A program made the position numbers and the translations under genes. This document shows positions 17,866-29,879 of a stretch of DNA of 64,000 bases, one piece after another; within the stretch, counting starts at the first letter, position 1; each line of letters begins with the position of its first letter. The notes under the pieces are model-generated. The model was not told the origin of the DNA. It ran no database searches and saw only the letters and a list, made by a program, of their open reading frames with translations. Source of the DNA: Gammaproteobacteria bacterium (GTDB lineage Bacteria > Pseudomonadota > Gammaproteobacteria > GCA-001735895); contig JAOTYD010000013.1 in assembly GCA_029862005.1 (NCBI GenBank), positions 1 to 64,000 of the forward strand, written 5' to 3'.

Positions 17866-18012
17866 GCAGTGCGTGTCGTTGATCATCCCGATACGTCAAA
17901 TCCGCGTACGCGATGGAGCCGCCGCCACAGGTAATTGCTGCACGTTTTCCAGGATGAAGCCTGCAGGCGTTACCCGTGTGGAAATGAAGGTATTAGCTAG
18001 AAATCTCTTGGG

Positions 18013-18522
18013 CTAGAGAGCTTTACTGGGGCTTTCGAGATTATCGCTGATTTCGCGTAGCAGCATGTCTTCGGACTCGATGCGTTCGGCCATCGCCTCG
18101 CCGATCGAGGACAGGTCGGTATATAAGTCAGCCAGGCTCTCCGGTTCATCGACGCCATCGTACTTGTCATTGAAATCGACAATGACTTGCGTCGTATCTG
18201 AAATTAACGGGTAGACACGATCGGCAACTCGCTTGATATTGCCGCGTCGCTCCTTGCCGTCAATGATTCTTTCATAGATCTCGAAATGACCCAGCGCCGT
18301 GTAATCGACCAGCCGCTGGTTGAAACTGCGAAGATTGTGGATCACCGTGTCGGGCGGCACCTCTCCGGTTTCCAGTTCGGCCAGTTCACACATCGATACC
18401 AGTACCTGTTGCCGTTCCTGCAAAAGGTTATTTATGGTCTGCGTTTGCCGGGTACGCCGGTTTTCTTCCGCCGAAATTTTTTCGGCAATCTGGGCTATCT
18501 TTTCAATTTGTGATTCGCTCAC
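18013..18522 (-). CDS. rsd: Rsd/AlgQ-family anti-sigma-70 regulator
   Basis: This 169-residue helical protein of the Rsd/AlgQ family carries the segments NQRLVDYTALGHFEIYERI and LSDIGEA-like LSSIGEAMAERIESEDMLL. Family members bind region 4 of the housekeeping sigma factor and free RNA polymerase for alternative sigma factors such as RpoS, which is encoded at 46146-47228. The first 30 residues form a charged coiled helix. It is a single gene divergent from slyX. Confidence 0.9.
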   Translation of the reverse strand: MSESQIEKIAQIAEKISAEENRRTRQTQTINNLLQERQQVLVSMCELAELETGEVPPDTVIHNLRSFNQRLVDYTALGHFEIYERIIDGKERRGNIKRVADRVYPLISDTTQVIVDFNDKYDGVDEPESLADLYTDLSSIGEAMAERIESEDMLLREISDNLESPSKAL

Positions 18523-18674
18523 GGGTTACCTCGTTCGTGCTACTGCCGGATGACAATCAATCAGCTACGGTGTGCGTATTATGCGGCTGAATTCGCCTTC
18601 GGTAAACCATCATTATATGATTTGGCCGGGTTAATTTTTGTTAAACTCGTCTGATTTCCGCAGAGTGGATCTCC

Positions 18675-18893
18675 ATGACTGAAAAGCTTAAGGCCCAACT
18701 GGATCGTCTCGAGATCCTGTATACCGAGCAAGACTACACGATCCAGACCCTCAATAACATGGTTGCGCAGCAGGAACAGGAAATCTCGCGCCTGGGTAGC
18801 CATATCGAGCGGCTCGAGGTTCAACTGCGGTCGCTGAAGAGCAACCTGCCGAGTGACGTCGATCCCGGCTTCGAGAAACCGCCCCATTATTAA
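18675..18893 (+). CDS. slyX: SlyX-family coiled-coil protein
   Basis: This 72-residue protein is a single long coiled coil (residues 5-55) with the conserved PPHY C-terminal ending of SlyX. Its function is unknown. The stop codon TAA shares its last base with the ATG of rsmJ, so the two are translationally coupled. Confidence 0.93.
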   Translation: MTEKLKAQLDRLEILYTEQDYTIQTLNNMVAQQEQEISRLGSHIERLEVQLRSLKSNLPSDVDPGFEKPPHY

Positions 18894-19594
18894 TGGCTTA
18901 TCCAGAACACAGGGAGCAGGACATTCGGCATATCCTGGCGGCTGCCTCGAGTTCGGAATTAATCATTGCAACCGATGATACCGGTGTCGACATCAACCTG
19001 GTCAACTCGCAACTTCGCTTTCATCACAGCTTTATCTCGGGAGCGTTGCCCGCGAGGTCCCGCCAGGCAGGCCAGGCCATTGTCAAGGCCTGCAGCAACA
19101 AGCAGCGCAGCATCAAAAAAATTCTCGACCTGACCGCCGGTTGGGGCGTGGATAGCCTGACCCTCGCCCACCACGGCAAGCAGGTCGCGATGCTGGAACA
19201 GAATCCACTGGTGTTTGCCATCGTCGCCTATTCGCTCGAGCGACTCGCCGCGGTCGAGGCCGGCGCTGCGATTGCACGTCAAATGACGATTGAAAATAGC
19301 GACGCACGCGATTTCCTGGGCAGGCTGAACAATGACCACGACATCGACTGCATTTACCTTGACCCGATGTTCCCGGGTCACAAGTCCGGGGCCAAGCCAT
19401 CCAAGGAAATGCAAATCCTGCAGGCCATGACCGGCAACCTGGGCATCGAGTCCTGTTTCGAGCAGGCACTCGGCAAGGCGCACAAGCGAGTGGTGGTTAA
19501 GCGCCCGGCGAAAGCGGGCAGTCTCGACAGCCTAAAACCCGACATGACCTATCGAGAAAAAACGATTCGATTCGATGTTTACCTTACCGCGTAG
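18893..19594 (+). CDS. rsmJ: 16S rRNA m2G1516 methyltransferase RsmJ
   Basis: This 233-residue SAM-dependent enzyme methylates G1516 of 16S rRNA. The SAM motif is ILDLTAGWGVDSLTLA near residue 83, the catalytic motif is IYLDPMFP near residue 160, and the C-terminal RPAKAGSLDSLKPDM...GKTIRFDVYL-like end is typical (here EKTIRFDVYL). The length agrees with the E. coli enzyme. It forms an overlapping pair with slyX and converges with yajQ with a 30-base gap. Confidence 0.94.
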   Translation: MAYPEHREQDIRHILAAASSSELIIATDDTGVDINLVNSQLRFHHSFISGALPARSRQAGQAIVKACSNKQRSIKKILDLTAGWGVDSLTLAHHGKQVAMLEQNPLVFAIVAYSLERLAAVEAGAAIARQMTIENSDARDFLGRLNNDHDIDCIYLDPMFPGHKSGAKPSKEMQILQAMTGNLGIESCFEQALGKAHKRVVVKRPAKAGSLDSLKPDMTYREKTIRFDVYLTA

Positions 19595-19624
19595 CGATTT
19601 CGAGCGGTCCGACCGGGCCCGGTT

Positions 19625-20107
19625 TCAGTCACGGAAATTATTGAACTGCAAAGGAATACCAAGCCCCGCTTCACGCAGGATCTGCATGACCTGCTGCAAA
19701 TCATCACGCTTTTTACCGCTGACCCTGAGTTGCTCACCCTGAATTGCTACCTGTACCTTGAGCTTGCTGTCCTTGACCAGCTTGACCATCTTGCGCGCCA
19801 GGTCCTTGTCCAACCCCTCCCTGACTTTCACCTGCTGCCGGGCTCGTTTATTCATTTCGACGATATCGGCAAACTCGAGGCAATCGACGTCGATTCCGCG
19901 TTTAGACATTTTTTCCTTCAGTATCGGGACCATCTGTTTTACCTGGAATTCTGACTCGGCTTCGAGGGTGAGATCGTTCTGTGACTGTTCAATTTTCGCA
20001 CCCGAGCCTTTAAAGTCATAGCGGGTGCCGATCTCGCGATTGGCCTGGTCCAGTGCATTTTTAAGCTCGTGGTGGTCGATTTCCGAAACAACGTCAAAAG
20101 AAGGCAT
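19625..20107 (-). CDS. yajQ: YajQ-family nucleotide-binding protein
   Basis: This 160-residue protein has two ferredoxin-like domains. Family blocks MPSFDVVSEIDHHELKNALDQA, GTRYDFKGSGAKI and GEQLRVSGKKRDDLQ are intact. YajQ proteins bind nucleotides or RNA, and in Xanthomonas and Pseudomonas they bind cyclic di-GMP. It is the last gene of the long minus-strand run that starts at smc and follows the Rieske-like gene by 15 bases. Confidence 0.95.
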   Translation of the reverse strand: MPSFDVVSEIDHHELKNALDQANREIGTRYDFKGSGAKIEQSQNDLTLEAESEFQVKQMVPILKEKMSKRGIDVDCLEFADIVEMNKRARQQVKVREGLDKDLARKMVKLVKDSKLKVQVAIQGEQLRVSGKKRDDLQQVMQILREAGLGIPLQFNNFRD

Positions 20108-20122
20108 GGCTGATTCTCGTGG

Positions 20123-20734
20123 TCAGGGTCTGATGGTCAAGATATTGAAATTATCGCTAAAAGTATAATCCGGGACTGCAAGATTCAAAAACTTATTATC
20201 ACCGAGCAGTGCCCTGCCGGCGAAATCATAGCGTGCCTGACTACAGGTCTCTTTGACAGTGGAGGCACTTACTTCAAGACTGCAGCCAAGGTCGGTGCCA
20301 ATCGCATAGCCGACGAAATACTCCGGATGCCTCGAGCGCAACAGGTTGGTCGCAAATTCGGGCTGGTGACTGCGCTCCGATTCGGGATCCTGCAATCGTG
20401 ACAGGTCCTGGCCAAGCGCAGCAATGGTCTCTGCCGAGCGCCGTATCACGAGCACCGAAAGGTTATCCTGGCGCAAGATTAGGGCCTGGTCCTGTGGCAA
20501 TTCGGTCAGCTTGAACTGGTAGGAACTGTGCACCCGTGGCGGGCGCAGATCAAACGTAAAATCGATAAAAATGTAAACCAGCGCCGCCGCGAACGCGAAC
20601 ACAAAATACCTGACCAGACGCTCTAATACGCTGCTTTCTTTTGCTGCCGCCACGACCTCACCACGAGCTGTCAGGGCTTGATGAATAAAATCTACAATCC
20701 GGTGATCGAGGCCTCCTGGTAGGGCCGGCGTCAC
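20123..20734 (-). CDS. Membrane-anchored Rieske-like protein lacking cluster ligands
   Basis: This 203-residue protein has one membrane helix (about residues 41-60) and a soluble C-terminal domain that reads like a Rieske fold. TDLGCSL at 147-153 aligns with the C-x-H-L-G-C box, and CSQARYDFAGRALLG from 164 aligns with the CPCHGSRYD-GR box, followed by NLAVPDYTF. All four [2Fe-2S] ligands are replaced: the first-box Cys and His are G146 and D148, and the second-box Cys and His are E162 and S165. The two disulfide cysteines (C151, C164) remain. It therefore cannot hold a Rieske cluster in the usual way. The start is uncertain; a downstream GTG near residue 26 is possible. It lies between cyaY and yajQ. 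Confidence 0.65.
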   Translation of the reverse strand: MTPALPGGLDHRIVDFIHQALTARGEVVAAAKESSVLERLVRYFVFAFAAALVYIFIDFTFDLRPPRVHSSYQFKLTELPQDQALILRQDNLSVLVIRRSAETIAALGQDLSRLQDPESERSHQPEFATNLLRSRHPEYFVGYAIGTDLGCSLEVSASTVKETCSQARYDFAGRALLGDNKFLNLAVPDYTFSDNFNILTIRP

Positions 20735-20820
20735 GGATCTTTATCGGCCTGACGTGAACAGACAATCCTTCGAGTAATCGGATATCGAAGCAGAACAAGG
20801 TCAGGTCAAGCACCCGCAAA

Positions 20821-21144
20821 TCAACCGTCGAGCTTTACGGTTTCACCGGCCTGTTCACTGCAGTATCGACCGAGACAGCTAAACAGTTCGTCGCCGTCTC
20901 CCTGCAGGCGCCAGCATTGGTCCTTGGCATCGTAATCGAAGTGGTAACCGCCCGAGCGCGCGGCGACCCAGATCTGCGACAGCGGGGTTTGCTTGTTGAT
21001 GATAATCTGGCTGCGATTGGCAAATTCAAGCGTCAGGATGCCACCGGCACTGTCGTAATCGATGTCGACCCCGCAATCGTCGATTGCCTCCTCGATCGCG
21101 GTCATGGTGTTTTCGGCAAGCTGATTGAAATCCGACTCATTCAT
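20821..21144 (-). CDS. cyaY: Iron-sulfur assembly protein CyaY (frataxin)
   Basis: This 107-residue bacterial frataxin has the acidic first helix ([29 protein letters not shown]) that binds iron and the core strand block [27 protein letters not shown]. Frataxin modulates cysteine desulfurase during Fe-S cluster assembly. The start at 21144 was chosen by homology; upstream codons lie in msrB in another frame. It overlaps the msrB stop by 8 bases. Its location beside a Rieske-like gene is suggestive only. Confidence 0.92.
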   Translation of the reverse strand: MNESDFNQLAENTMTAIEEAIDDCGVDIDYDSAGGILTLEFANRSQIIINKQTPLSQIWVAARSGGYHFDYDAKDQCWRLQGDGDELFSCLGRYCSEQAGETVKLDG

Positions 21145-21529
21145 CTCCAGTGGCCTCGAAATCGAGTGACAGCGAGTTGATACAGTAACGCATTCCGGTA
21201 CTTTCCCGCGGACCGTCCTCAAACAGATGCCCCAGGTGGCAACCACAGCGATCGCACATGACCTCGACACGGCGCATGCCGTGACTCAGGTCCACTTCCT
21301 CACGAATCGTCTCTGCTGATGCCGGCCGGTCGAACGAAGGCCAACCCGATCCCGAATCGAATTTATTGCCCGACTCGAACAAGGCCTCACCGCAGCATTT
21401 GCATCGATACTTTCCGCTCTGGTGGTTGTCATTGTATTCGCCGCTGAAGGGTGGCTCGGTGCCCTTTTCCCGGCACACGCGGTATTCCTCGGCGGTAAGC
21501 TTGCTACGCCATTTCTCATCATCATTCAT
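21137..21529 (-). CDS. msrB: Peptide-methionine (R)-S-oxide reductase MsrB
   Basis: This 130-residue enzyme repairs methionine-R-sulfoxide in proteins. The zinc site is formed by C43-x2-C46 and C92-x2-C95, and the catalytic cysteine is C116 in RYCINSLSL. The family motifs [11 protein letters not shown] and [12 protein letters not shown] are intact. There is no signal peptide, so it acts in the cytoplasm. It overlaps the 3' end of the DUF4870 gene by 8 bases and the start of cyaY by 8 bases. Confidence 0.96.
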   Translation of the reverse strand: MNDDEKWRSKLTAEEYRVCREKGTEPPFSGEYNDNHQSGKYRCKCCGEALFESGNKFDSGSGWPSFDRPASAETIREEVDLSHGMRRVEVMCDRCGCHLGHLFEDGPRESTGMRYCINSLSLDFEATGDE

Positions 21530-21860
21530 GTTCCTCTCCCGTTGTTGGCAGATACATTTCCTTACCGTCGACCAGGTAGATCCAGCCGCGGGCGATGCGG
21601 TAAATCAACCAGATCGTCACGACCGCGAGCACCCCGTAACCGATCAGAATCGGGGTGGTTAACACGCCCAGAACCGTCCACAGCAGACCATACCAGAAGG
21701 TTGCCTTTTGCCAGTTAAAGTGCGATTCAAGCCAGCCGCCACGCACATCGTCATCCTTGATGTAGTTGATGATCACTCCAATGATCGGCGTAATCAAGGT
21801 AACAAAGGACAGCGCCTGCAGAATATATACCGCGTAAGTATATTTTTTAAGTGTGGCCAT
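21522..21860 (-). CDS. DUF4870-type small membrane protein
   Basis: This 112-residue protein has about three membrane helices and the pattern of DUF4870 proteins: [24 protein letters not shown] near the N-terminus, a [16 protein letters not shown] segment, and [16 protein letters not shown] at the C-terminus. The function is unknown. The start at 21860 (MATLKKYTY) is preferred over the ATG 21 bases upstream, which would leave only 2 bases to ligA. It lies between ligA and msrB in the same run. Confidence 0.8.
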   Translation of the reverse strand: MATLKKYTYAVYILQALSFVTLITPIIGVIINYIKDDDVRGGWLESHFNWQKATFWYGLLWTVLGVLTTPILIGYGVLAVVTIWLIYRIARGWIYLVDGKEMYLPTTGEEHE

Positions 21861-21883
21861 CTGCGCTTCGTCAAGTATCATGG

Positions 21884-24632
<2,749 letters not shown>

Positions 24633-24633
<1 letters not shown>

Positions 24634-27600
24634 TACTGAACCCCGGCTAGAACCACCGCTTCGCCGACATCGACCGAGACCAGTCGTGATACCCCGGGTT
24701 CGTGCATGGTTACACCATTCAGACCCTGGGTCATTTCCATGGTTATCTTGTTGTGCGTGATTATGATGAACTGTACCTGCTCGGACATTTCCATAACCAT
24801 CGTGCAAAAACGCCCGACATTGGCATCGTCGAGTGGTGCATCAACCTCGTCCAGCATGCAAAAAGGTGACGGATTGAGCTCGAAAATCGCGAAAATCAAT
24901 GCTACCGCGGTGAGTGCCTTTTCGCCCCCCGATAACAGCTGCAGGTTGGTAATGCGTTTTCCCGGCGGTCGCGCCATGATTTGCACACCCGTGTTAAGCA
25001 AATCGTTTTCGGTCATCTCGAGATGCGCTTCGCCACCTCCGAACAGTTTGGGGAAACGCTCAACCAGGCGACTGTTAACCTGCTCGAATGTAGTCTTGAA
25101 ACGATCCCGGGTTTCCCTGTCTATTTTCCTGATCGCGTCCTCGAGTGTTTCCAGTGCCGAAATCAAATCCTGGTGCTGCGCGTCCAGATACTGTTTTCGT
25201 TCGGCCTGTTCCTTTTGCTCTTCGATTGCCGCGAGATTGATCGGGCCCAGGCGGTCGATACGCTTGTTCAACTTTTCGAGACGCAAGCTCCATTCATCTA
25301 AATCGGCCTCGGGCTCGAGATCCTGCTGTAAAGCAGCAACATCCTGCCCGGTCTTCTGCAATTGTTCCTCGATCGTATTACAGCGGATGCTCGCTTCCTG
25401 AAGCTGCAAACGTTCCTGTTCCAGTTGATTACGAAAGTCATCGACATGCTGCTGACGAGTGTTACGTTCGGTTTCAAGTTCGCGTTGCCGGTTATCCAGT
25501 TCACTAACGGCCTGCTGCGCGCGACCCAGTTCCTGTTCATTCTGGTTGCGCAACTTCAGCAGCTCCTGGAGCGCGGTCTCCTGCTCCGCGATGGGATCGA
25601 CATCACTGTTCATGAGGTCTTCGAGTTCCCCCACTCGTTGATCAAACTGGTTTTTCTGTTGCTCGATGCGCTCGATATTCGAACGCGTGGCGCGCTGCTC
25701 CGCCTCCAGTGCCTGCTGCCGGATCTGCTGCTGATGCGCGCTTTCAAGCGCCTGCTGCAGCGCATTCCGGGTTGCAGTCAACTGCTGCTGCCGGCTTGTT
25801 TTTTGCGCCTGCAGCCCCTCTTCGAGTTCCGTCATCTGGGCAATCTGCTCGAGAAACTCGTTACGCTTGGCGCTATTCGATTGCAGTTCGTTGGTGTGTC
25901 CAAGCTTTTGTTCCTCGAGCTCAGCCAGCTCGGTATGTAACTGCTGGCGCCTGCTTTGTACCTGCTCAGCCTCGCTTTTCCGGTTACTGAGCCGCTGGCG
26001 CAGTTCGGATAAATGCTGCTGCACAGTGGCCAGTGATTTCTGATCGCCGTCCCATTCCTGCTCGAGAACTTGCAAGCGCTGCCGATCACCATCGTAGTGG
26101 GATTTCAAGGTCGTCGCCGCCTGCGTTATCTGCTCCAGCTGCGCACGAATCGAATCGATCTCCTGCGCCCGTGCAAGCGTACCCGCATGCTGGTCCTCTT
26201 CACCCTGTTGCAATATCCAGTTACCACCGGCCCAGAGCCCCTGCGCCGTAACCAGGCTTTCGCCGGCCTTCAGCTGGCTTCGCTTGTCGCGCAGGTCCTG
26301 CTGATCCCTGCACAGGTAAATCCCGTCCAGAATGGCCGACAGATCGACATCACACTCGATATAATCTGAAAGTTTCGGCCAATCACGGTCACCGCTGCGA
26401 GCCGGCACCGGGTCACGGTCGAATACGGCCACACTATGGTTAGGTACGGATGCATCGGGCACAGGTTCGCCGGTAGACGTGCAATAAGCCCCGAGAAAAG
26501 GCGACAGGACCACTTCGACTGCCCTGCCTATATCGCCCTTCAGCTTCAGCAGGCTGGTCAGGCGATGCGTTGAATCGATCTGATTTTGTTCAAGCCACTG
26601 TTTGACCTCCGCGCTGGTTTCGGAAAGCGCATGTTGCTGCAGCGCTTCCAGTGAACTCAAGCGTCCGCGCATGGTTTGCACCCGGTTGCGTAGTTCGTCA
26701 AGCTGGTTGGCCGATTCTTCGCAACTGCCGCGCAAGGCCTGGATATCTTCGGCTCGAGCCTGGGCCTGCGAGGTCGTTGCGGCATATTCCTGCGCGCTGG
26801 CCTCGACACCGGATTCAAGCTGATCGATTTCCTGAACGGCTTCGGAGGCGTCGAGAGTATCCAGCTCACTCTGCAGGCGCAAACGCTGCTGGTCGGTACG
26901 CTGCACCTGGCGTTCGATATGCTCGATCCCGCGGTTTTCGATCTGCGCAGACTCGTGAACCTGGTGGAATTCACGTCGGAACTGATCCCACAATTCCTGC
27001 CACTCGTGCATTTTTTCTTCCGCCTGCGTAGCCGCTGCCTGCTGTTGCTCGAGATTCTGATTGCTGGATTCGAGTTCTGGCGTAATATCGGCTAGCTTCA
27101 GTTCCAGCTGCTCGAGCCTGGCGGCATCATCGGCAAGTACCTTGCCCGCATCCTTTAAGGACTGTTCCAGGCTGTCCAGTTCCTGGCGTCCGCGTTGGCG
27201 CAAATTCTTCTGGTGTTCGATCGCCTGTTCCTTGCTCGAAATCTCTGCGCCGAGTTTGTAAAACTGTCCCTGGACCCGGTTCAATTGCTCACTGGCTTCA
27301 GCCAGTTTCTGTCGTCCCTGCTCGATCTCACGTTCGGTTTCACGCAGGTCCGCAGTACGCTTTTCCATGTCCGTTTCAGCCCCGGCAAGCTCGCGCCGCT
27401 GGGTCTCGATTTCCGCATCAAAAACCTGTTTTTGCAGCAGCAGACTCTCGGCTTCTAGCCGGCGCTGATCCTGTTTTAACCGCTTGTACTTCGCCGCAGC
27501 CTTCGCCTGACGGTCAAGTCGCGAGAGTTGCTTGTCGATCTCGTCGATCAAATCGATAAGTCGATCCAGGTTCTCGCGCGTATGTCGAATTCGGGTTTCG

Positions 27601-28139
27601 GTTTCGCGCCGCCGCTCCTTGTACTTGGAGATGCCAGCGGCCTCTTCGAGATAGACCCGCAGTTCATCCGGCTTGGCGTCGATGACGCGGCTGACCATAC
27701 CTTGCTCGATAATCGAGTAGCTGCGGGGCCCTAGCCCGGTGCCAAGAAAAATATCGGCGATATCGCGACGTCGACAGCGCGTGTTGTTGAGGAAATACTT
27801 GGACTTGCCGACACGGGTGCTGAGGCGTTTTACCGATATTTCATTGTACTTGGCGTACTCACCCTTCACCCGGCCGTCGGAATTGTCGAAAACCAGCTCT
27901 ACCGAGGCCTGGCCTACCGGCTGACGGCTCGACGAACCGCTGAATATCACGTCTTCCATCGATTCGCCGCGTAAATTTCTGGCCGAAGACTCGCCCATCA
28001 CCCAGCGCACCGCATCGATTACATTGGATTTACCGCAGCCGTTGGGGCCGACGATGCCGGTTACGTTTGCCGGAAACACGATCTTGCTTGGGTCGACAAA
28101 CGACTTGAAGCCGGCGATTTTAATCTGATTGAGACGCAT
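24633..28139 (-). CDS. smc: Chromosome segregation protein SMC
   Basis: This 1168-residue condensin ATPase has an N-terminal head with Walker A GPNGCGKSN at about 32-40, two long coiled-coil arms rich in Gln and Glu, a hinge around residues 510-660, and a C-terminal head with signature LLSGGEKALTA and Walker B FCMLDEVDAPLDD. Together with ScpA and ScpB (11121-12515) it compacts and segregates the chromosome. A gammaproteobacterium that keeps SMC-ScpAB presumably lacks MukBEF, which cannot be checked here. It is the first gene of the run smc-zipA-ligA-DUF4870-msrB-cyaY-Rieske-like-yajQ. Confidence 0.97.
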
Positions 28140-28224
28140 CTGTGCGAGGGATTCCCGGGTAAAATTTTTTGCGAGCAGAGTATATCATTTGCGTTATCTG
28201 GCAACAGTAAAACCCTTCAATTAA

Positions 28225-28252
28225 TTGCCTATTGCGGATAGAGATATATAAT
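28225..28252 (+). promoter_or_regulatory. Predicted sigma-70 promoter of queF-cysZ
   Basis: The -35 box TTGCCT (28225-28230) and perfect -10 box TATAAT (28247-28252) are separated by 16 bases. The predicted leader is about 50 bases. I looked for a preQ1 riboswitch in this leader and found none. Confidence 0.65.
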
Positions 28253-28308
28253 GGCGCGCCCCGGAATCAGTTGCGCTGACCCGAGCCGTTTAACCTGCGA
28301 GAAATAAT

Positions 28309-28698
28309 ATGAGTACTCAGCCCTCCAGCGAGCTGGACACTTTTGAGAATCCAAATCCTGAACGCGACTACACAATTCATATCGATACGCCCGAATTCAC
28401 CTGTTTGTGCCCGCTGACCGGGCAGCCCGACTTTGCCAGCATCGAGATACAGTACGTACCTGACCGGCTATGCCTTGAATTAAAGGCGTTGAAGCTTTAT
28501 TTCTGGTCCTATCGCGACCACGGTGCGTTTCACGAGGCTGTGACCAATAAAATCCTGTCAGACCTGGTGGCGGCGATTGCACCGCGATTTATGCGCATTA
28601 ATGCCGAGTTTAACGTGCGGGGCGGGGTTTATACCCGCATCGTCGCCGAACATCACGCCGCGGGCTGGCAGGCTCCCGAACCGGTCGATCTGGCCTGA
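28309..28698 (+). CDS. queF: 7-cyano-7-deazaguanine reductase QueF (short type)
   Basis: This 129-residue NADPH-dependent enzyme reduces preQ0 to preQ1 in queuosine biosynthesis. The catalytic cysteine is C34 in [13 protein letters not shown], with D41 as the proton donor, and the NADPH-binding block reads [22 protein letters not shown]. The unimodular length differs from the bimodular E. coli YqcD type. A promoter with a perfect -10 box lies upstream, and cysZ follows after 12 bases. Confidence 0.95.
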   Translation: MSTQPSSELDTFENPNPERDYTIHIDTPEFTCLCPLTGQPDFASIEIQYVPDRLCLELKALKLYFWSYRDHGAFHEAVTNKILSDLVAAIAPRFMRINAEFNVRGGVYTRIVAEHHAAGWQAPEPVDLA

Positions 28699-28710
28699 GG
28701 GTGACGGTCG

Positions 28711-29451
28711 ATGCTTGCCGATATCACGCGGGGCACACAGGCACTGGCGCGGGCGCTGGGCTTGCTCAACAAACCCGGCGTTCGTATTTACGTGGTCGTG
28801 CCGCTAATGATCAACCTGCTGCTGTTCGGCGCGCTGGTCTGGTATGGATACAACCAGTTTAATCTCTTTGTTGAATGGCTAATGTCGTTCGTTCCCGGGT
28901 TCCTTGACTTTATCGCGTGGCTGATCTGGATCTTTTTCGGCGTGCTGGCGGCGATAATTGTCTTTTTCAGCTTTACCCCGGTAGCTAACATTGTCGCCGC
29001 GCCATTCAATGCCCTGATGGCGGAAAAAATCGAAATAGAGCTGACGGGAAAAGCGGTTTCATCCGAAATCAGTTTCACGCGCATGGCAATCGACGCCATT
29101 GGCTCCCAGTTACGCAAGCTGGTCTACATCATGTTCTGGGCGCTGGGACTTTTCCTCGTAAGCCTGATACCGGTGGTCAACCTGGTTGCCCCGGTGTTAT
29201 GGATCGTGTTTGGTTCATGGCTGCTGTCGCTGGAGTATTTCGATTACCCGATGGGTAACCACGATCTCGTGTTTGCGGAGCAGAAAAAACGTTTGGGCGA
29301 ACGGCGTGGAATCGCGCTCGGCTTCGGCGGCGCGGTCATGATCATGACCAGTATCCCGATCATCAATTTCTTCGCCATGCCGGTCGCGGTCGCGGGCGCC
29401 ACCCTGCTCTGGGTCGAACAACTCCAATCCAACGCACCTGTCAAAACCTGA
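28711..29451 (+). CDS. cysZ: Sulfate transporter CysZ / EI24 family membrane protein
   Basis: This 246-residue protein has long hydrophobic segments around 25-55, 65-95, 145-185 and 205-235. Family blocks FNALMAEKIEIELTG and LLSLEYFDYPMGNHDLVFAEQKKRL match CysZ, which imports sulfate for cysteine synthesis in enterics. The length is as expected. It shares a transcript with queF. The structured composite repeat begins about 100 bases after its stop codon. Confidence 0.9.
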   Translation: MLADITRGTQALARALGLLNKPGVRIYVVVPLMINLLLFGALVWYGYNQFNLFVEWLMSFVPGFLDFIAWLIWIFFGVLAAIIVFFSFTPVANIVAAPFNALMAEKIEIELTGKAVSSEISFTRMAIDAIGSQLRKLVYIMFWALGLFLVSLIPVVNLVAPVLWIVFGSWLLSLEYFDYPMGNHDLVFAEQKKRLGERRGIALGFGGAVMIMTSIPIINFFAMPVAVAGATLLWVEQLQSNAPVKT

Positions 29452-29551
29452 GATTTACCCCCTTTAAAACTTGTTCCTTCGATCGGTACCGCTATCGGTT
29501 ACTTGCTTTGACATGGCCTATCTTGAGCCTCGACCTGCTAGATCAATCCCC

Positions 29552-29683
29552 AGCTGTCTCGGCATAAGGGTCGCAAAAGGCGCTCCCAACCGGCGCAAGC
29601 GCCGGTTGGTCCATCCATGGAATCGCTTGGAGCGCGGCATCCCTGCCGCGCTACACTTTTGCGATTCTTATGCCGAGACAGCT
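29552..29683. repeat. Type A structured intergenic element, copy 1
   Basis: This is a 132-base inverted repeat. The outer stem pairs 29552-29579 with 29656-29683 (26 of 28 positions). Inside are a perfect hairpin CCAACCGGCG-CAAG-CGCCGGTTGG at 29586-29609, a conserved single-stranded TCCATCCATGGAATCG segment, and a second hairpin GCGCGGCA-TCCC-TGCCGCGC. It lies between the convergent genes cysZ and the phosphoesterase. It is related to 45734-45863. Confidence 0.85.
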
Positions 29684-29692
29684 TACTATCGA

Positions 29693-29804
29693 GGTGTGAC
29701 TACCGGTTTCTTCTTGCGGGACGCTGTGCGACAGGGATGTCGCACCGCGAGCCTACACGGACGTATTTACGGCGCTCCCGCAAGAAGAAACCGGTGGTCA
29801 CACC
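29693..29804. repeat. Type B structured intergenic element, copy 1
   Basis: This 112-base inverted repeat has 29-base arms (29693-29721 and 29776-29804) that pair at 28 positions. The top of the stem carries a small hairpin GTGCGAC-AGGGAT-GTCGCAC and a second loop region containing GGACGT. The same AGGGAT and GGACGT words, on different stems, occur in the element at 45876-46087. Confidence 0.85.
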
Positions 29805-29879
29805 GATTACTGGAATGCTGGCAAGCCAGTTCAGATCTTATTACGCGGCTGTAAGTATTCCGCCTGCACAGGGGTAGCG

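Noticed and set aside
28253-28308. A preQ1 riboswitch in the queF leader
   Set aside because: The leader lacks the preQ1-I or preQ1-II aptamer pattern, such as the A-rich tail pairing into the hairpin loop.
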